Below, one piece after another: positions 25,990 to 40,750 of a DNA stretch of 64,000 nucleotides. Both the position numbers and the translations under genes were made by a program. This stretch comes from Alkalispirillum mobile. GTDB lineage: Bacteria > Pseudomonadota > Gammaproteobacteria > Nitrococcales > Halorhodospiraceae. Location of the stretch: assembly GCF_003664325.1 (NCBI RefSeq), contig NZ_RCDA01000006.1:1-64000 (forward strand), in the 5' to 3' direction. A model generated the notes under the pieces. That model searched no databases. It was not told where the DNA came from and worked only from the letters and a program-made list of their open reading frames with translations. Positions within the stretch are counted from its first letter, which is position 1. Each line of letters starts with the position of its first letter.

Positions 25990-26931
25990 TCAGCTGACCG
26001 GGCCGGGCGCACAGGGCCGGGTGTTCGCCTGGACCACCGGGAGATCACGGATGGTCTCGGCAATGGCCTCCAGCGTACTGGCCCGGGCAGCGCCCTTGCG
26101 CCAGTAAAGCCCGATGGTCCGGGCCGGCGCCGGTTCCGGGAAGGGTAACAGTTTTACCGCCGACGCGCCGGGCAGGTCAGCGGCCACCTGCCCGGCGAGC
26201 CGTGGCAGCAGGGTCATGCCCACCCCGGCGGCAACCATCTGGCGCAGGGTCTCCAGGCTGGTGGCGCGGAAACAGGTGCTACCGGCGCTTTCGGTAGCGA
26301 GCTGGCAGACCTCCAGCGCCTGGTCCCGCAGGCAGTGCCCCTCTTCCAGGAGCAGGAGTTCCTCGTCGGGCAGGGCACCGGGGCCGGGGGCGCTGTCCCT
26401 GTCCGCCAGTGGGTGCTGCGCCGGCAGGGCCAGCAGAAAGGGCTCCTCGAAGACCGGCACCGCGGCCAGGTCATCACCGTCCACCGGCATCGCCATCAAG
26501 GCGCCGTCCAGTTCCCCTTTGCGCAGGCGGTCCACCAGCAGCTCGGTGCGCTCCTCGTAGAGCAGCAAGCGCAGACGCGGCCAGGCCTCGGTGGCCTGGG
26601 CCACCAGGTGGGGCAACAGGTAGGGGGCCAGGGTGGGGATGGCGCCCAGCCGCAGGTCGCCGGTCATCGGCTCGGCCGCCGCCCGGCAGAGTTCGACGAT
26701 ATCGTCCACCTGGTTGAGCACGGACCGCGCCCGCGCCACCACCTCCTCGCCGGTGGCGGTGAGCAGCACTTGGCGGGTGCCGCGCTCCACCAATTGCACC
26801 CCGAGGTATTCCTCCAGCTTTTCCACCTGGGCGCTCAGGGTGGGCTGACTGACAAAGCATGCCCTGGCGGCGCGCCCGAAATGGCGGTGGTCGCCCACCG
26901 CCACCAGGTACCGTAAATCCCTTAGATTCAA
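25990..26931 (-). CDS. oxyR: Hydrogen peroxide sensor regulator OxyR
   Basis: 313 aa LysR-type regulator. N-terminal winged HTH (MNLRDLRYLVAVGDHRHFGRAARACFVSQPTLSAQV) and a C-terminal sensor domain. The peroxide-reactive cysteine pair of OxyR is present: EEGHCLRDQALEVC, Cys200 and Cys209, matching E. coli Cys199 and Cys208, followed by the conserved FRATSLETLRQMVAAGVGMTLLP. This residue match separates it from CysB/CynR-type relatives. It begins 2 bp after the glmS stop, so it is expressed at least partly from the glmS mRNA. Targets could include the peroxidase in this window, though no OxyR box was recognised there. Confidence 0.94.
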   Translation of the reverse strand: MNLRDLRYLVAVGDHRHFGRAARACFVSQPTLSAQVEKLEEYLGVQLVERGTRQVLLTATGEEVVARARSVLNQVDDIVELCRAAAEPMTGDLRLGAIPTLAPYLLPHLVAQATEAWPRLRLLLYEERTELLVDRLRKGELDGALMAMPVDGDDLAAVPVFEEPFLLALPAQHPLADRDSAPGPGALPDEELLLLEEGHCLRDQALEVCQLATESAGSTCFRATSLETLRQMVAAGVGMTLLPRLAGQVAADLPGASAVKLLPFPEPAPARTIGLYWRKGAARASTLEAIAETIRDLPVVQANTRPCAPGPVS

Positions 26932-26933
26932 CG

Positions 26934-28766
<1,833 letters not shown>

Positions 28767-28829
28767 GGCGGTCTCCGCTACCGAGTCACGGGTCAGGGGC
28801 TCGACAGGACAAAAGGGGTTACCGCGCCA

Positions 28830-28859
28830 CCCCGGCGGTCAGGCTGTGACCCACCGGGG
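28830..28859 (-). promoter_or_regulatory. Hairpin in the USP-glmS intergenic region
   Basis: CCCCGG (28830-28835) with CCGGGG (28854-28859), plus an inner GTCA/TGAC (28838-28841 with 28847-28850), forms a strong interrupted stem after the stress gene and 63 bp before glmS. No T-tract follows directly, so it may be a leader or processing structure rather than a terminator. Confidence 0.45.
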
Positions 28860-28887
28860 CTCAGGCGGAAAGGGGCGGGGAATCCCC

Positions 28888-29718
28888 TCAGCGGGTCCAG
28901 ACCGGGGCACTGCCCGGTACCACCAGCACGGAGCTGGCCACGTTGCGGCAGATCTCCTGAGCGGTCTCGCCGAGCATCAATTCCTTGTGCGGGGCGTTAC
29001 CCCGTTTGCCGAGGACCACCAGGCTGGCGTGCTCCTCCTTGGCCACCCGACTGATCACGCGGTCGGCATCGCCCTCCTCGCTGCGCACGGCTACGTCGAC
29101 ACCCTTGGCGCGCGCCTTGTCGGCCAGCTCGCGCAGACGGTCGGCCGCATCGGCGGGGACGTCCGATTCGCTGGCCTGCAGCAGGGTGAGCTTGCGGTTA
29201 CCACCGCGGCCGGCAAGTTCCAGCGCGTGGGCCTCGGCGCCCTCGGCACGCTTGGACCCGTCGGTGGCCAGGAGAATATGGGAGAACAGGTCGCTGATCG
29301 GCGTGTCGTCCTTCGGGTCAAGCCGCTCAATGAGGGTCGGAATCGAGGTGCGGCGGACCAGCTCCAGCACGGTGCTGCCGTGGAAGAACTCGCGCCAAAG
29401 GCCCTCACCGCGGGAGGCCAACAGGATCAGGTCGGCCTTGACCCCCATCGCCACCTTGACCAGCTCCTGCGCCGGGTGGCCCACGGGCTGCTCGATATGG
29501 ACCTCGAAGCCATCCTTCTGCAGGTCCTCCTGTTTCTGCTCAAGGCGACGCCGCGCCTCGGCCTTGTGCGCCTCACTGAGGTCCTTGGGCTCGTCCACAC
29601 GCAGGACGTCGACCAGGGTGAACTCTTTGGCCCCCATCTCCCGCAGCTCGGACAAACTCTCCAGCAGCGGTTTGTAGGAGGACGAGAAATGGACGGCGAC
29701 GACGGTATGCTCAAACAT
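28888..29718 (-). CDS. Tandem universal stress protein (UspA family)
   Basis: 276 aa with two Usp domains. First: residues 1-130 (HTVVAVHFSSSYKPL ... LILLASRG ... SIPTLIERL). Second: from about 144 (HILLATDGSKRAEGAEAHALELA ... LVVLGKRGNAPHKELMLGETAQEICRNVASSVLVVPG). The second domain keeps the ATP-binding pattern G-X2-G-X9-G; the first is degenerate. Tandem Usp proteins respond to starvation, redox or envelope stress; the specific role is unknown. The start has a GGAGAGTCC ribosome site. It lies between glmU and glmS on the same strand, 75 bp after glmU. Confidence 0.9.
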   Translation of the reverse strand: MFEHTVVAVHFSSSYKPLLESLSELREMGAKEFTLVDVLRVDEPKDLSEAHKAEARRRLEQKQEDLQKDGFEVHIEQPVGHPAQELVKVAMGVKADLILLASRGEGLWREFFHGSTVLELVRRTSIPTLIERLDPKDDTPISDLFSHILLATDGSKRAEGAEAHALELAGRGGNRKLTLLQASESDVPADAADRLRELADKARAKGVDVAVRSEEGDADRVISRVAKEEHASLVVLGKRGNAPHKELMLGETAQEICRNVASSVLVVPGSAPVWTR

Positions 29719-29793
29719 GCGGACTCTCCTTCAAGGCTGTCTCGGTGTTGCCACCGGCTCTGTCTTTATCTTTGACGGGGGTCACGGCGGCCG

Positions 29794-31182
29794 TCAAGCA
29801 TCGCCGCGGTCACTGTCGCTCTGCTCGCCGGGACGGCGCCAACCGCTAATCGATCGCTGGCGGCTGCGGGCGACGGTCAGGGCATCATCCGGGGTATCCC
29901 GGGTGACCGTGGAACCGGCACCGATGGTGGCTCCACTGCCGACGCGGACAGGCGCCACCAATTGCGTCCCGGAGCCGATGAAGGCGCCGTCACCGATCTC
30001 GGTGCGGTGTTTACGGTGGCCGTCGTAATTGCAGGTGATCGTGCCGGCACCCACATTGACCCCGCGGCCCAGCTCCGCGTCCCCGACATAGCTCAGGTGA
30101 TTGACCTTGCTGCCGGGGCCAACGCGCGCCGCCTTGGTCTCCACGAAGTTCCCCACCTTGGCCCCGTCGGCCAACTCGGTACCGGGGCGGAGGCGTGCAA
30201 ACGGGCCGATCCGGCAATCGGCCGCAGCCGCGACCCCGTCCAGAACACTGTGCGCCTCCACCCGGGTACCGTCACCCAGCACCACATCGCGGAGGACGCA
30301 GTTGGGGCCCACGTAGACATCGTTGCCCAGCGTCACCTCGCCCTCGAGCACCACCCCGACGTCCAGGGTGCAGTCCTGACCCGCGCGAAGGGTGCCCCGC
30401 AGATCGAATCGAGCCGGGTCCAGTATAGTCAGTCCGGCCTGCATCCACTCGATGGCTTGGCGCCGCTGCCAGACCCGTTCCGCGGCGGCCAGTTGCACCT
30501 TGTCGTTGATGCCCTGGACTTCGTCGGCGTCGCTCACGGTGTGAGCCACAACGCGTTCACCGTCCGCGACCGCCATCGCGATGATATCGGTAAGGTAGTA
30601 CTCCCCCTGGGCATTGTCGTTACCCAGGCGCGTCAGCCACGCCTTGAGACGCCCGGCCGGCGCAGTCAAAAGGCCGGTATTGCACTCCGTGACGCGCCGT
30701 TGGGCCGGGCTGGCATCCTTGTGCTCCACGACGCCGGTCACGCGCCGGTCTTCACCGCGCAGCACACGGCCGTACCCGGTCGGATCCGGAAAATCCACGC
30801 TCAGCAGGCCGAGCCCGCCGGCGGCCTGGTCCAGCAGCGCCTTCAGGGTGGCCCCTCGGACCAGCGGCACGTCGCCGTAGAGCACCAGGACCTGGTGGTC
30901 GTCGGGTATCCCGGGCACGGCCTGCTGAACCGCGTGGCCGGTACCCAGCTGCGGCTCCTGCAACGCCCACTGCACGGGCCTTTCGCCGTGCGCGGCCTGG
31001 ACGGCCTCCGCACCATGGCCATGCACCACGTGAACCGCCGCGGGGTCGAGGGCAAAGGCGGTGTCGAGGACGTGCGCGAGCATGGAACGGCCACCCACGC
31101 GGTGCAGGAGCTTGGGGAGACGGGAGCGCATGCGGGTACCCTTACCCGCGGCGAGGACGATGATACTCAGCGGCTTCTGCAT
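29794..31182 (-). CDS. glmU: Bifunctional UDP-GlcNAc pyrophosphorylase / glucosamine-1-phosphate acetyltransferase
   Basis: 462 aa. It acetylates GlcN-1-P with acetyl-CoA (C-terminal half) and then forms UDP-GlcNAc from UTP (N-terminal half). N-terminal motif IIVLAAGKGTRMRSRLPKLLH, UTP/metal sites QLGTGHAVQQA, LYGDVPL and ECNTGL, then a left-handed beta-helix of hexapeptide repeats from about residue 250, with acetyl-CoA site residues in NFVETK, VNHLSYVGDAELG and GAGTITCNYDGHRKHRTEIGD. It follows the atp operon, separated by a terminator. Peptidoglycan and LPS precursor supply. Confidence 0.97.
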   Translation of the reverse strand: MQKPLSIIVLAAGKGTRMRSRLPKLLHRVGGRSMLAHVLDTAFALDPAAVHVVHGHGAEAVQAAHGERPVQWALQEPQLGTGHAVQQAVPGIPDDHQVLVLYGDVPLVRGATLKALLDQAAGGLGLLSVDFPDPTGYGRVLRGEDRRVTGVVEHKDASPAQRRVTECNTGLLTAPAGRLKAWLTRLGNDNAQGEYYLTDIIAMAVADGERVVAHTVSDADEVQGINDKVQLAAAERVWQRRQAIEWMQAGLTILDPARFDLRGTLRAGQDCTLDVGVVLEGEVTLGNDVYVGPNCVLRDVVLGDGTRVEAHSVLDGVAAAADCRIGPFARLRPGTELADGAKVGNFVETKAARVGPGSKVNHLSYVGDAELGRGVNVGAGTITCNYDGHRKHRTEIGDGAFIGSGTQLVAPVRVGSGATIGAGSTVTRDTPDDALTVARSRQRSISGWRRPGEQSDSDRGDA

Positions 31183-31210
31183 GCTGTGTGACTTCTGCTC
31201 GTCGGATACA

Positions 31211-31240
31211 GAAAGCCCCGGCCTTGAGCCGGGGCTTCAT
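31211..31240 (-). terminator. Terminator after the atp operon
   Basis: AAGCCCCGGC (31213-31222) pairs perfectly with GCCGGGGCTT (31228-31237) around CTTGA. On the minus strand the stem ends in CTTTCTGT. It lies between atpC and glmU. Confidence 0.75.
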
Positions 31241-31262
31241 GAAACACGAGGTAGGCCGTTGC

Positions 31263-31685
31263 TTACCGCTTGGCCCGGCGACGCAGCCGTTCCAGGGTCT
31301 GCAGCTGGGCCATGGCCTCGGCCAACTCCGCCTGGACGTGGCTGTAGTCCTCGCCCGCCGCACGGTTGGCCAACGCCTCCTCGGCACGGCGCTTGGCCTC
31401 CTGGGCGGCCGCCTCGTCCAGGTCCCGGGCCCGGGCCGCGGTGTCGGCCAGCACGGTGACCTTGTGCGGCTGGACCTCGATGATCCCGCCGGAGACGTAG
31501 AAGAAGCGCTCCTCGCCGCTCTCCTCCTCGACCCGCACTTCGCCCGGGCGCAGCCGGGTGAGCAGCGGGGCGTGGCGAGGGCTGATACCCACATCACCCT
31601 CGCGGGCAGGCGCCACCAGCATCTTGGCCTCGCCGGAGTGGATCGCCTGCTCTGCGCTGACGATGTCCACGTGCATTGTACTCAT
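31263..31685 (-). CDS. atpC: ATP synthase F1 epsilon subunit
   Basis: 140 aa. Rotor-stalk subunit that couples and inhibits F1. N-terminal beta-sandwich (MHVDIVSAEQAIHSGEAKMLVAPAREGDVGISPRHAPLLTRLRPG) and C-terminal helical hairpin (LDEAAAQEAKRRAEEALA ... TLERLRRR). Last gene of the operon, 27 bp after atpD. Confidence 0.97.
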   Translation of the reverse strand: MSTMHVDIVSAEQAIHSGEAKMLVAPAREGDVGISPRHAPLLTRLRPGEVRVEEESGEERFFYVSGGIIEVQPHKVTVLADTAARARDLDEAAAQEAKRRAEEALANRAAGEDYSHVQAELAEAMAQLQTLERLRRRAKR

Positions 31686-31712
31686 GGGCGGTACCCCGCT
31701 TGTGCCGGTGGA

Positions 31713-33113
<1,401 letters not shown>

Positions 33114-33180
33114 TCACCAGCGACTGCGCGTTGGCAACCCTGGGTCTGTATTACTAAGAAACCTGTTAGGCACCTGGCGG

Positions 33181-34044
33181 TCAGACCGCGTTTGCGCCAG
33201 CCACGATCTCGGACAGTTCCTGCGTGATTGCGGCCTGGCGGGCCTTGTTGTAGATCAACTGCAGGTTGTCGATGATCTCGCCGGCGTTGTCGGTAGCGCT
33301 CTTCATGGCAACCATGCGAGCGGCCATCTCACAAGCGACGTTCTCCACCACACCCTGGTAGACCTGGGACTCGATATACCGCATCAACACATCGTCGAGC
33401 AGCTCTGAGGCGCTGGGCTCGTAGATGTAGTCCCAGTGCTCCAGCATCTCCTCTTCGGCCACCGGCTCCACCGGGAGCAGTTGGCGCGTCGCCGCTTCTT
33501 GGCTCATGGTGTTGATGAAGTCGTTGTGCACCAGGTACAGCCGGTCGATCTTGCCCTCGGTGTAGGCATCCAGCATCACCTTGATCGGACCGATCATGTC
33601 CTCCAGGTGCGGGCTGTCCCCCAGGCCTCGGGTTTCGGCCAGGGTGGACGCGCCCAGACGCCCGAAGAAGGAGGCTGCCTTGGCGCCAAAGGTGCAGAAG
33701 TCCACGCCAACGCCCTGCTTGTCCCACTCGCGCAGCTGTTTGAGGACGGACTTGAACAGGTTGACGTTCAAGCCGCCGCAAAGGCCGCGGTCAGTGGAGA
33801 CGACGACCAGGCCAACCCGCTCCACCTTCTCCCGCTCCTCGAGGAACGGGTGGCGGTAGTCCGGGTTGGCACCGGCCAGGTGGCCGATCACCTGCCGCAT
33901 CTTCTGCGCATAGGGGCGGGTCGCCTCCATGCGCTCCTGGGCACGGCGCATCTTGGAGGCCGCGACCATCTCCATGGCCTTGGTGATCTTCTGAGTGTTC
34001 TGGACACTCTTGATTTTGGTGCGTACTTCTTTTGCGCCGGACAT
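33181..34044 (-). CDS. atpG: ATP synthase F1 gamma subunit
   Basis: 287 aa central shaft. Two long helices at the ends: [31 protein letters not shown] at the N-terminus and [40 protein letters not shown] at the C-terminus, both diagnostic. 30 bp after atpA. Confidence 0.97.
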   Translation of the reverse strand: MSGAKEVRTKIKSVQNTQKITKAMEMVAASKMRRAQERMEATRPYAQKMRQVIGHLAGANPDYRHPFLEEREKVERVGLVVVSTDRGLCGGLNVNLFKSVLKQLREWDKQGVGVDFCTFGAKAASFFGRLGASTLAETRGLGDSPHLEDMIGPIKVMLDAYTEGKIDRLYLVHNDFINTMSQEAATRQLLPVEPVAEEEMLEHWDYIYEPSASELLDDVLMRYIESQVYQGVVENVACEMAARMVAMKSATDNAGEIIDNLQLIYNKARQAAITQELSEIVAGANAV

Positions 34045-34074
34045 GCGCTCACCTACTCGGGCTGACGGTGGAGG

Positions 34075-35616
<1,542 letters not shown>

Positions 35617-35628
35617 CTTGCTACCTCG

Positions 35629-36168
35629 TCAATGAGCCATCGCGCTGGAAAGGCGAGCGAGTTTGCCGCGAACGGAACCGTCAATGGTGAGGTCCCCGGC
35701 CTGGATCAGCGCGCCGCCGATCAGGCTCTCGTCGGTACGGCAGTGGAGACGGACCTTGCGGCCCAGCCGCTTTTTCAGCGCGCCCGCGATCTGGTCCTGC
35801 TGCTCCTTGGTGAGTTTGTCGGCGGACGTCACGTCGACATCCACCACACCCTCGGCCTCCGCGCGCAGGTGTTCGTATAGCGCGGCGATTTCCGGAAGCA
35901 GGCCAAGCCGACCGTTATCGGCCAGCAACTGCACCAGGTTTTTGCCTTCCTGGCCCAGGGTGTCCTCACCGACTGCCTCCAGGAAAAGCCCGATGAGCTG
36001 CTCGCGGGAAACCCGCGGGTTGCCCACCAAGGCCGCCACCTGGTTATCAGCGGCGACCGTGCCCAGGGCCTTGAGGCGCTTGGACCAGGTGTTACGGGTC
36101 TTGGCGTCCTTGGTCAGTTCGAAAACCGCCTTGGCGTAAGGTCTTGCCAGTGTGGTCTGCTCGGCCAT
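35629..36168 (-). CDS. atpH: ATP synthase delta subunit (OSCP)
   Basis: 179 aa peripheral-stalk subunit linking F1 alpha to the b subunits. N-terminal helical bundle ([17 protein letters not shown]) and the conserved C-terminal [36 protein letters not shown]. 12 bp after atpF. Confidence 0.96.
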   Translation of the reverse strand: MAEQTTLARPYAKAVFELTKDAKTRNTWSKRLKALGTVAADNQVAALVGNPRVSREQLIGLFLEAVGEDTLGQEGKNLVQLLADNGRLGLLPEIAALYEHLRAEAEGVVDVDVTSADKLTKEQQDQIAGALKKRLGRKVRLHCRTDESLIGGALIQAGDLTIDGSVRGKLARLSSAMAH

Positions 36169-36180
36169 GCTGACTCCGCT

Positions 36181-36651
36181 TTAAAGCTGCTTCACCAGAT
36201 CGTCGATGAGGTCCTTGTGGGCCTTGGCGTCGATCTCACGCTTGAGGATCCGGCTGCTGCCAGCCACGGCCAAGGTCGCCACTTCCTTGCGGAGGGCGTC
36301 GCGGGCCTGCGAGATCTCGGTGTCGATCTCGCTACGTGCCTGGGCCAGCACCCGCTCGGCCTCGTGACGGGCCTCCTCGCGGGCCTGCTCGACAAGTTCG
36401 CTCTGGCGCTTGTTCGCCTGAGCAACAACCTGGCTGGCCTGCTCGCGGGCCTCGCGGAGCATCTTGTCGACCTCGGCCTTGGCCTGATCGAGCTCCTTTT
36501 TGCCGCGCTCACCGGCCGCAAGCCCATCAGCGATCTGCTTCTGGCGGTCGGCCATGGCCGTCTGGATCGGCGGCCATACAAATTTCATCGTGAACCAGAC
36601 GAACAGTGCGAAACTGATCATCGGGCCCCAGAAAGTGGCACCAAAGTTCAC
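36181..36651 (-). CDS. atpF: ATP synthase Fo subunit b
   Basis: 156 aa, the E. coli length. One N-terminal membrane helix ([27 protein letters not shown]), then a long amphipathic coiled coil rich in Ala, Glu, Lys and Arg forming the peripheral stalk. Single b gene, no b' paralogue, so a homodimer as in non-photosynthetic-type enzymes. Confidence 0.97.
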   Translation of the reverse strand: MNFGATFWGPMISFALFVWFTMKFVWPPIQTAMADRQKQIADGLAAGERGKKELDQAKAEVDKMLREAREQASQVVAQANKRQSELVEQAREEARHEAERVLAQARSEIDTEISQARDALRKEVATLAVAGSSRILKREIDAKAHKDLIDDLVKQL

Positions 36652-36702
36652 GCTGTCACCTCCTCCGTTTTGGGCGTCAGAAGCAGGATTGCGGGGGTCG
36701 CG

Positions 36703-37023
<321 letters not shown>

Positions 37024-37097
37024 TTAAAGGTTGTCTTTGGGCACCCCGCGGGACTCAGCACGGGATACCCCTGACTCGGTCGATCGAGGCCGCGGCC

Positions 37098-38302
<1,205 letters not shown>

Positions 38303-38360
38303 CGGACCGTACCCACCGGATTGCCTTCGAAAAGCAGACCTGATTTGCCAGGGTGGGCGG

Positions 38361-38389
38361 AGTATATAGGCGCGCCCCCCTGGGGTCAA
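38361..38389 (-). promoter_or_regulatory. Sigma70 promoter of the atp operon
   Basis: On the minus strand TTGACC (38389-38384) and TATACT (38366-38361) are separated by exactly 17 nt, 59 bp upstream of atpI. 5 of 6 and 5 of 6 consensus matches with optimal spacing. The strongest promoter seen in the window. Confidence 0.8.
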
Positions 38390-38404
38390 ACAATGGCGCG
38401 GGCA

Positions 38405-39277
38405 TTAGCGGATCCGCTCGAGTATCCCGTCCAGTTCGTCCAGGCTGGCATACTGGATAACGACCTTCCCGCGGCCCCGAGCACCCTGTTGGATGCGGAC
38501 CTGGGCACCCAGACGGCGGCTCAGGTCGTCCTGCAGCCGGACCACGTCCGGGTCTTCCCGCTTCGGAGGGGTATCGGCCTCCTCTTCCTCCTGCAGCCTC
38601 CGGACCAGGGCTTCGGTCTGGCGGACCGAGAGGCCGCGCTCGGCCACCTGGCGCGCGGCGCGGGTCTGCAAATCGCCCTTCAGGGCGGCCAGGGCACGGG
38701 CGTGCCCCATCTCCAGCTGACCCTCGCCGATCAACGCCTTGACCGGTTCATTCAATTCGAGCAGCCGGAGAAGATTGCTGACGGCGGCGCGAGAGCGGCC
38801 CACGGCATCGGCGACGGCCTGGTGGGTCATACCGAACTCGTGAACCAGGCGCTGCAGCGCGGTGGCCGCCTCCAGCGGGTTGAGGTCCTCGCGCTGCAGG
38901 TTTTCAATGAGCGCGACGGCGACGGCGGTCTCGTCAGGAATGTCGCGAATGATGGCCGGCACCGCGTTCAGTCCGGCCAGCTGGGCGGCGCGCCATCGGC
39001 GCTCGCCAGCGATGATCTCCCAGCGGTTGTCACCCAAGGGTCGGACCACGAGCGGCTGCACAACCCCCTGGGACTGGATGGAGTCCGCCAGTTCCTGCAG
39101 CGCGCCCGGGTCAAAGGCGGTACGCGGCTGGTACCGGCCCCGCTCCAGGCAATCAACCGGGAGGTCGCGGAGTTCCGCGGCTGCAGCGGCGTCGCCCCCA
39201 TCGGTGGTTGCGCCCTCCTCGGGCAGGCCCAGCAGGGCGTCCAACCCCCGCCCCAATCCTCGTTTTTTGGCTGCCAT
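38405..39277 (-). CDS. parB: Chromosome partitioning protein ParB
   Basis: 290 aa CTP-dependent clamp that loads at parS and spreads. N-terminal ParA-interaction peptide AAKKRGLGRGLDALLG, CTP-binding GERRWRAAQLAG and ENLQREDLNPLEAA, HTH FGMTHQAVADAVGRSRAAVSNLLRLLEL, and C-terminal dimerisation domain after an acidic linker. Two perfect parS sites lie in recF, about 11 kb away. Confidence 0.96.
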   Translation of the reverse strand: MAAKKRGLGRGLDALLGLPEEGATTDGGDAAAAAELRDLPVDCLERGRYQPRTAFDPGALQELADSIQSQGVVQPLVVRPLGDNRWEIIAGERRWRAAQLAGLNAVPAIIRDIPDETAVAVALIENLQREDLNPLEAATALQRLVHEFGMTHQAVADAVGRSRAAVSNLLRLLELNEPVKALIGEGQLEMGHARALAALKGDLQTRAARQVAERGLSVRQTEALVRRLQEEEEADTPPKREDPDVVRLQDDLSRRLGAQVRIQQGARGRGKVVIQYASLDELDGILERIR

Positions 39278-39302
39278 GGTGTTTTTTTACGTCTTCCGGT
39301 GG

Positions 39303-40091
39303 TCAGGTAGCGGCGAGTTCGCCGGTGGCGCGGTGGCGGCGCACCATCTCGCTGGCCAGGGCCATGTAGGCCAGGGCACCGCGCGAGGAGCGATCATACT
39401 GCAAGGCGGGCAGCCCGTGGGAGGGGGCCTCGGCCAGCCGGACGTTGCGCGGGATCAGCGTCCGGTAAACCTGGTCGTTGAAATGGCTGCGCAGTTGCGC
39501 GCCGACCTGGTTGGCCAGGTTGTTGCGCGGATCGAACATGGTGCGCAGGAGCCCCTCGATGGTCAGGGCGCGATTGGCCGAGGCCTGGATGCGACGGATG
39601 GTATCCAGCAGCGCGGTCAGGCCCTCCAGCGCGTAGTACTCGCACTGGATCGGAATCAGCACGCCGTGGGCGGCTACCAGGGCGTTCACCGTCAGGATAT
39701 TCAGCGAGGGCGGGCAATCGATCAGGATGTAATCGTAGGCATCGGCGACTTCATCCAGGCTACGGCGCAGGTGTTGCTCCCGCTGGTCCGATTCCATCAG
39801 GGCCACCTCGGCCGCGGTGAGGTCGCCGTTGCCGGGCAGGAGATCAAAGGCCGGTTCGTCCACGCGGAGACGGCATTCGGTCACCGGCCGTTCGCCCAGC
39901 AGGGCGTCATAACCGCGGCCGCCCTCGGTGTTCTTGTCCACCCCGCAGCCGACCGTCGCGTTCCCCTGGGGATCGAGATCGACCAGCAGCACCCGCTGCT
40001 TGTTGGCGGCCAGCGAGGCCGCGAGGTTGACGCAGGTGGTGGTCTTGCCGACGCCGCCTTTCTGGTTGGCTACCGCGATGATACGTGTCAT
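39303..40091 (-). CDS. parA: Chromosome partitioning ATPase ParA (Soj)
   Basis: 262 aa deviant Walker A ATPase. KGGVGKTTTCVNLAA (deviant P-loop), DLDPQGNAT, and LIDCPPSLNILTVNAL (Walker B). No N-terminal HTH, so the small chromosomal type. Its start overlaps the rsmG stop by 4 nt and it precedes parB by 25 bp. Confidence 0.97.
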   Translation of the reverse strand: MTRIIAVANQKGGVGKTTTCVNLAASLAANKQRVLLVDLDPQGNATVGCGVDKNTEGGRGYDALLGERPVTECRLRVDEPAFDLLPGNGDLTAAEVALMESDQREQHLRRSLDEVADAYDYILIDCPPSLNILTVNALVAAHGVLIPIQCEYYALEGLTALLDTIRRIQASANRALTIEGLLRTMFDPRNNLANQVGAQLRSHFNDQVYRTLIPRNVRLAEAPSHGLPALQYDRSSRGALAYMALASEMVRRHRATGELAAT

Positions 40092-40750
40092 GGATTCGCT
40101 TCCTCAGTGGCTGACACCGCCGGGGCGGTCCAGGCGAGCAGGTGGCGCTGGGCATCGACACCGGGGACGTGCAGCGCAATCCGGTCGCATTGGCGCAGGC
40201 CATGGGGCAATGCGACCAGTTCGTCCTCCGGCAGCCGGCCTTTCATGGCAAGCACACGGCCGCCAGGGCGACACAGACGCAGGGCATCGGGAACGTAATC
40301 GCCCAGCGCGGCGAAGGCGCGGCTGACCACGGTGTCGAAGGTGTACCCAGGCTGGTAGCGGTCGAGCCGCGCCTGGGCAAAGCGCAACCGGGACAGGCCA
40401 AGCTCCAGGGCCACCTGGCGGGTGAACCGTTGTTTCTTCCCGTTGCTGTCGAGCAGGGTCACGGTGAGTCCGGGCCGCGCCAGGGCCAGCGGGATGCCCG
40501 GTAGCCCGGCACCGCTACCCACATCCAGCAAAGTATCGCCTTCAACGTACGGCAGGATACTCAGGCTGTCCAGCAGGTGGCGCTGCAGCATCTCCTCCGG
40601 ATCGCGGATGGCGGAGAGGTTGTAGGCGCGGTTCCAGCGCTCCAGCAGGCGCAGATAGGCGAGCATGGCCTCCAGGAGTGGCCCCGGCAGCGCCAGGTCC
40701 AACGCGGCTACCCCTTCCCGGAGCCTGCCCAGCAATGGGTCGGCGGCCAT
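40088..40750 (-). CDS. rsmG: 16S rRNA (guanine527-N7)-methyltransferase
   Basis: 220 aa SAM-dependent enzyme. SAM motif LLDVGSGAGLPGIPLALARP, then TLLDSNGKKQRF and VVSRAFAAL. Modifies G527 in the 530 loop of 16S rRNA; loss gives low-level streptomycin resistance in other bacteria. Start abuts the mnmG stop. Confidence 0.96.
   Translation of the reverse strand: MAADPLLGRLREGVAALDLALPGPLLEAMLAYLRLLERWNRAYNLSAIRDPEEMLQRHLLDSLSILPYVEGDTLLDVGSGAGLPGIPLALARPGLTVTLLDSNGKKQRFTRQVALELGLSRLRFAQARLDRYQPGYTFDTVVSRAFAALGDYVPDALRLCRPGGRVLAMKGRLPEDELVALPHGLRQCDRIALHVPGVDAQRHLLAWTAPAVSATEEANP

Noticed and set aside
23861-26107. 748-codon open frame antisense to uvrD
   Set aside because: UvrD helicase motifs are complete on the other strand; the antisense product has no recognisable domain and the typical shadow composition.
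28767-28887. Possible glmS ribozyme or riboswitch upstream of glmS
   Set aside because: Only one interrupted hairpin is seen, no glmS ribozyme core, and the ribozyme belongs mainly to Firmicutes-type genomes.
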